NCBI GenBank assembly: GCA_044507625.1
Contig: JBIQJE010000001.1
Span: 310,001-374,000 of the forward strand
DNA length: 64,000 nt
Reading direction: 5' to 3'
Source: Hyphomicrobium_A sp044507625
GTDB lineage: Bacteria > Pseudomonadota > Alphaproteobacteria > Rhizobiales > Hyphomicrobiaceae
Shown one piece after another: positions 61,554-64,000 of this stretch (position 1 is its first letter; the number at the start of each line of letters is the position of its first letter). A program made the translations under genes and the position numbers. The notes under the pieces are model-generated. The model was not told the origin of the DNA. It ran no database searches and saw only the letters and a list, made by a program, of their open reading frames with translations.

Positions 61554-63029
61554 TCAGGCCGAGTTCTTGTCGAGACCGGTGATCCGGTCCAGCAGGCGCG
61601 TCTTGCGCGCGCGCTTCACCTCCGAGCCGTCGGGCCCGGTAACCGTCTCGGCGGACGGCGCATGCTCGATCGGAGCTTCGAGCGCGGCCGCATCGAGTGC
61701 CTTGAGGAACCCGCCGCCGCGGCGCGGAGCTTCGTTCCCGTTCTCGGGGCTTGCGGCAGACGCGGGCGCCGCCGCCGGCGTCATCGCCGCGTCCGCCTTC
61801 TGCTCACCGGCAGCGCGCGCGAGGCGTGCCACACGCGGATCGTTGATACGCTCCGCAAGCGGGCGCTTCGCGTCGGCGTTCTCCGGCGCGCGGCGCGGAG
61901 GCGCGGGCACCGATCCGAGCCGGCGCATCTCCTCCATGAAATAGGCGGCCTGCCGCGCGAGCTTCTCGTTACCCGCAGCAAGCTCGGCGCGCAGCGCCTG
62001 AATGGTGCCGGTTTGCTCTTCCGTGAGCGCCGCCATCGCCGAAAGCCGCGCCTTCATGGCGATCTTGCTTTCCTTGACGCTACGGTCGTCCTGATCTGCG
62101 GCTTCGTAGGTCGCAAGCGCAGCCTTGAGCCGCGAGAGCTCGGCAGCCTGATCCTGGTTCACCGTCTTCAGGCGGCGGATCTCCGCGAGCGTCTTCTGGC
62201 CCGGCGTCTCCGGCGGACCATCGACGGCCTTGAGCGCCGGCGGCTCGCTGGTCTTGGCTGCGCGGCCGACGACCTTCGCCGGACGCGATGCATCGCCCGG
62301 CGCCGCTGCATCTGTGCTTTCCGCGGCAGGTCCCGCCCGCGCGACGAGCGACTGCAGCCGCGCTATGAGCGCGCTCTGCTCGCGCGTCTTGGCCCGCAGT
62401 GCTTCGATCTCAGTGCGCAGCGCCACCTCACCGTCATAGCGCGGGTCGGCAAAACCTTCCCGGTTACGCGCAGCACGCGTGTTCAGCGCCGCCTTGAGGC
62501 GATGCACCTCGTCGGTCTGCTGCGCGTTGATCTGCGTGGCTTCCTCCAGCGCGCGGGCCTGTTTCTCGCTCGACTGCGTGAGGGAAACGATCTCGCGGTC
62601 GCGCTGGAACAGGAGCTTGCGCGCCTCGGCGAGGCGGCTCTCCACCTTCGGCAGCCGGTCCATGATGGTCTGCTCGAGCACGCGCCGGGCGTTCTCGTGC
62701 TCATCGAGCGCCGTGCTCTGCGCCGCAAGCTCGCCTTCGAGCTCGCTGATGGTGGCATCGCGCCGGTTGATCTCGACCATCTGCCGGGCGGAAGCCTCGG
62801 CAGCTTCCTCCACCATGATCTCGAGCTTGTGGATGCGGATGGCGGCCTCGGCCCGCAGCCGGTCTTTATCGGCGCGGATCTCGGCCTCGGTGAGCGGCAT
62901 CGACCGCTTCAGCATGTCGGTGGTGAGCCGCGCGACCCGCCGGCGATAGAGCGGCGCGATGAACAGCGCCAGAAGAGCCGCCGTGAGGAAGCCCAAAGCC
63001 GCCAGCATGACCATCTCGATTGTGATCAC
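61554..63029 (-). CDS. Membrane-anchored coiled-coil protein
   Basis: A 491-residue protein with one N-terminal membrane helix (about 5-28), a long coiled coil (about 45-215, with heptads such as IMDRLPKVESRLAEARKL), an Ala/Pro linker, a second coiled coil (about 275-365) and a disordered C-terminus. No enzymatic motif. This layout is common in cell-envelope or division scaffolds (EzrA- or TipN-like in form, not sequence). It is convergent with the bactofilin gene, 153 bases away. Confidence 0.75.
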   Translation of the reverse strand: MITIEMVMLAALGFLTAALLALFIAPLYRRRVARLTTDMLKRSMPLTEAEIRADKDRLRAEAAIRIHKLEIMVEEAAEASARQMVEINRRDATISELEGELAAQSTALDEHENARRVLEQTIMDRLPKVESRLAEARKLLFQRDREIVSLTQSSEKQARALEEATQINAQQTDEVHRLKAALNTRAARNREGFADPRYDGEVALRTEIEALRAKTREQSALIARLQSLVARAGPAAESTDAAAPGDASRPAKVVGRAAKTSEPPALKAVDGPPETPGQKTLAEIRRLKTVNQDQAAELSRLKAALATYEAADQDDRSVKESKIAMKARLSAMAALTEEQTGTIQALRAELAAGNEKLARQAAYFMEEMRRLGSVPAPPRRAPENADAKRPLAERINDPRVARLARAAGEQKADAAMTPAAAPASAASPENGNEAPRRGGGFLKALDAAALEAPIEHAPSAETVTGPDGSEVKRARKTRLLDRITGLDKNSA

Positions 63030-63187
63030 GCCTGCGTCCCCGATTGCGCGCGGCTAGCCAACGCATACCCCAACTGGCCGGTCCGTTGCAGAACCCTATG
63101 GCTGATTATCCGATTGGCCAGCTGCCTGCGCAATGCTTTCATCCCGCGCGTTCTCACCCGAGGCCTATTACAAAGCCGCGCGGCGAC

Positions 63188-64000
63188 TCAAAACGGATTC
63201 CACGTCGGGGAGCGGGTATACTTCAAATATCCGACGTTCGCACCTATTCGCAGCCCGATTCCCGACCGGATCGGCGCCAGCGTGACATCGCCATAGGTCT
63301 GGTACTGGATCCCGACTCCGCCGACCACGTAGGCCGAGCCCTGCACGCCCGCGTAACGCTCGTAAATCTGCGACGGATCGCGCAGGTTGTAGACGAGAAC
63401 CATGGTTTTCGAGCCCTCGCCGCCGAAATCATAGCCGATCGACGGCCCCTGCCAGTAAACCCTATGGTTGCCGGCATCCTTGGTGTAGAGGATGCCCTCC
63501 CCGTAGCGCAGGCCCGCGACGAACGCCCCACCCGCATCGGTGCCGAGAATGTACCCGTTGGGCCGGCCGGACTTGCGGAAGGCGTATTCGACGACACTGG
63601 CGAGGCCTTTGCTCACCGAGCCGAAGAACCGGCCCCCCGCCTCCACGATCTCGTTCTGTGAATAGCCGCCGTCGTCGGGCGGAGGCCCGTCTGCGCGTGG
63701 ACCCTCGTAGGCTTCGCCGGGCGCATGGTAGGGCTCGCCGTAGCCGGGAGCCGGCTCCCCATAGTCCGGAGAGCGCGCCGCCCGGTTGTCGTCATAGCGG
63801 CGATAGTCGTCGCCCGAGCTGTAGGCGCCATCGGGACGATAGGGTGAATTGCCGGCGCCACCGCCCTGCGGAGGCGAATAGGCGTCATTGGCCGCAGGCG
63901 CGCGTCCGTCACCGTTGGCCGGCGGCGCATAACCGTCGTTCGCCGGAGGCACATAGGCGTCGTTGCCCGTGCGACCGCCTGAATAGGGCCCATAGGAGTT
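63188..64000 (-). CDS. eipA: EipA/DUF1134 envelope protein, 5' end beyond the window
   Basis: At least 270 codons, open to the end of the window, so the start and signal peptide are not seen. Residues upstream of the domain are a disordered region of Pro/Gly/Tyr-rich repeats (YVPPAND, YAPPANG, YSPPQGG). The C-terminal DUF1134 domain has VVEYAFRKSGRPNGYILGT, GAFVAGLRYGEG, DFGGEGSKTMV and APIRSGIGLRIGANVGYLKY. EipA of Brucella is a periplasmic protein needed for envelope integrity, and the domain is a small beta-barrel. A decayed copy is at 14606-15009. Confidence 0.92.
   Translation of the reverse strand, partial: NSYGPYSGGRTGNDAYVPPANDGYAPPANGDGRAPAANDAYSPPQGGGAGNSPYRPDGAYSSGDDYRRYDDNRAARSPDYGEPAPGYGEPYHAPGEAYEGPRADGPPPDDGGYSQNEIVEAGGRFFGSVSKGLASVVEYAFRKSGRPNGYILGTDAGGAFVAGLRYGEGILYTKDAGNHRVYWQGPSIGYDFGGEGSKTMVLVYNLRDPSQIYERYAGVQGSAYVVGGVGIQYQTYGDVTLAPIRSGIGLRIGANVGYLKYTRSPTWNPF

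Noticed and set aside
61662..63296. 544-codon plus-strand frame opposite the coiled-coil protein
   Set aside because: Arg-, Leu- and Gly-rich antisense reading of the coiled-coil gene, without a ribosome site.

Overview
The window is GC-rich chromosomal DNA of an alphaproteobacterium, most likely Hyphomicrobiales. The points for this are an EipA/DUF1134 envelope protein, a DUF6476-type membrane protein beside an RluA-family pseudouridine synthase, an alpha-type RpoH, a bactofilin, a TIGR01459-type HAD protein, a DUF1344 protein and a complete soluble NAD-dependent formate dehydrogenase operon (fdsGBACD). Formate dehydrogenase and a bactofilin would suit a methylotrophic or prosthecate relative of Hyphomicrobium, but the genus is inferred, not shown. 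There is no rRNA, CRISPR array or recognisable insertion sequence. One tRNA-Glu(CTC) is present.

Region by region. (1) 0.9-11.4 kb: a long run of minus-strand genes with overlapping or near-touching ends. The first-transcribed module (11369 down to 6982) encodes a DevC/MacB-like permease, an ATPase, a HlyD-type fusion protein, a MlaC-like periplasmic lipid carrier and a MlaA-like lipoprotein. The second (6780 down to 925) encodes a HAD phosphatase, a class III PLP aminotransferase, an arginase-fold protein, two ArnE/ArnF-size SMR transporters, a cysteine-nucleophile alpha/beta hydrolase and a GNAT/FemAB-like acyltransferase. Together they read as a pathway that makes, modifies, flips and exports an amine-containing envelope lipid or lipid-linked compound. 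I know no described system with this content, and it is the main candidate for a new one. (2) 11.6-22.4 kb: accessory stretch with a DUF1344 protein, an orphan OmpR-type regulator, a cyclopropane fatty acid synthase-like enzyme, the frameshifted remnant of a second EipA gene, an RND efflux pump, small exported proteins and an endonuclease V homolog. (3) 22.5-43.3 kb: core genes: tRNA-Glu, rluD-like, rpoH, an amidase, moaE/moaD/pgsA, an extensin-like protein, dienelactone hydrolase, uvrC, a HAD protein, a degenerate EAL protein, an atypical SDR, a FUSC protein, and groESL under a CIRCE operator. (4) 44.7-52.0 kb: LysR regulator and fdsGBACD. (5) 52.3-60.1 kb: an aminoacyl-tRNA deacylase-like protein, then a minus-strand cluster of a membrane metallophosphoesterase, a GMC (cholesterol-oxidase-like) oxidoreductase and a second GMC oxidoreductase fused to an alpha/beta hydrolase. 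(6) 60.4-64.0 kb: a small exported protein, a bactofilin, a coiled-coil membrane protein and the EipA gene running off the window end.

Cell-envelope functions dominate: lipid export, cyclopropanation, phosphatidylglycerol-phosphate synthesis, amidase, bactofilin, EipA, RND and FUSC transport. Start codons were re-chosen where a Shine-Dalgarno sequence, a stop/start overlap or family N-termini argued for it. All functional calls come from reading motifs by eye; no database search was run.
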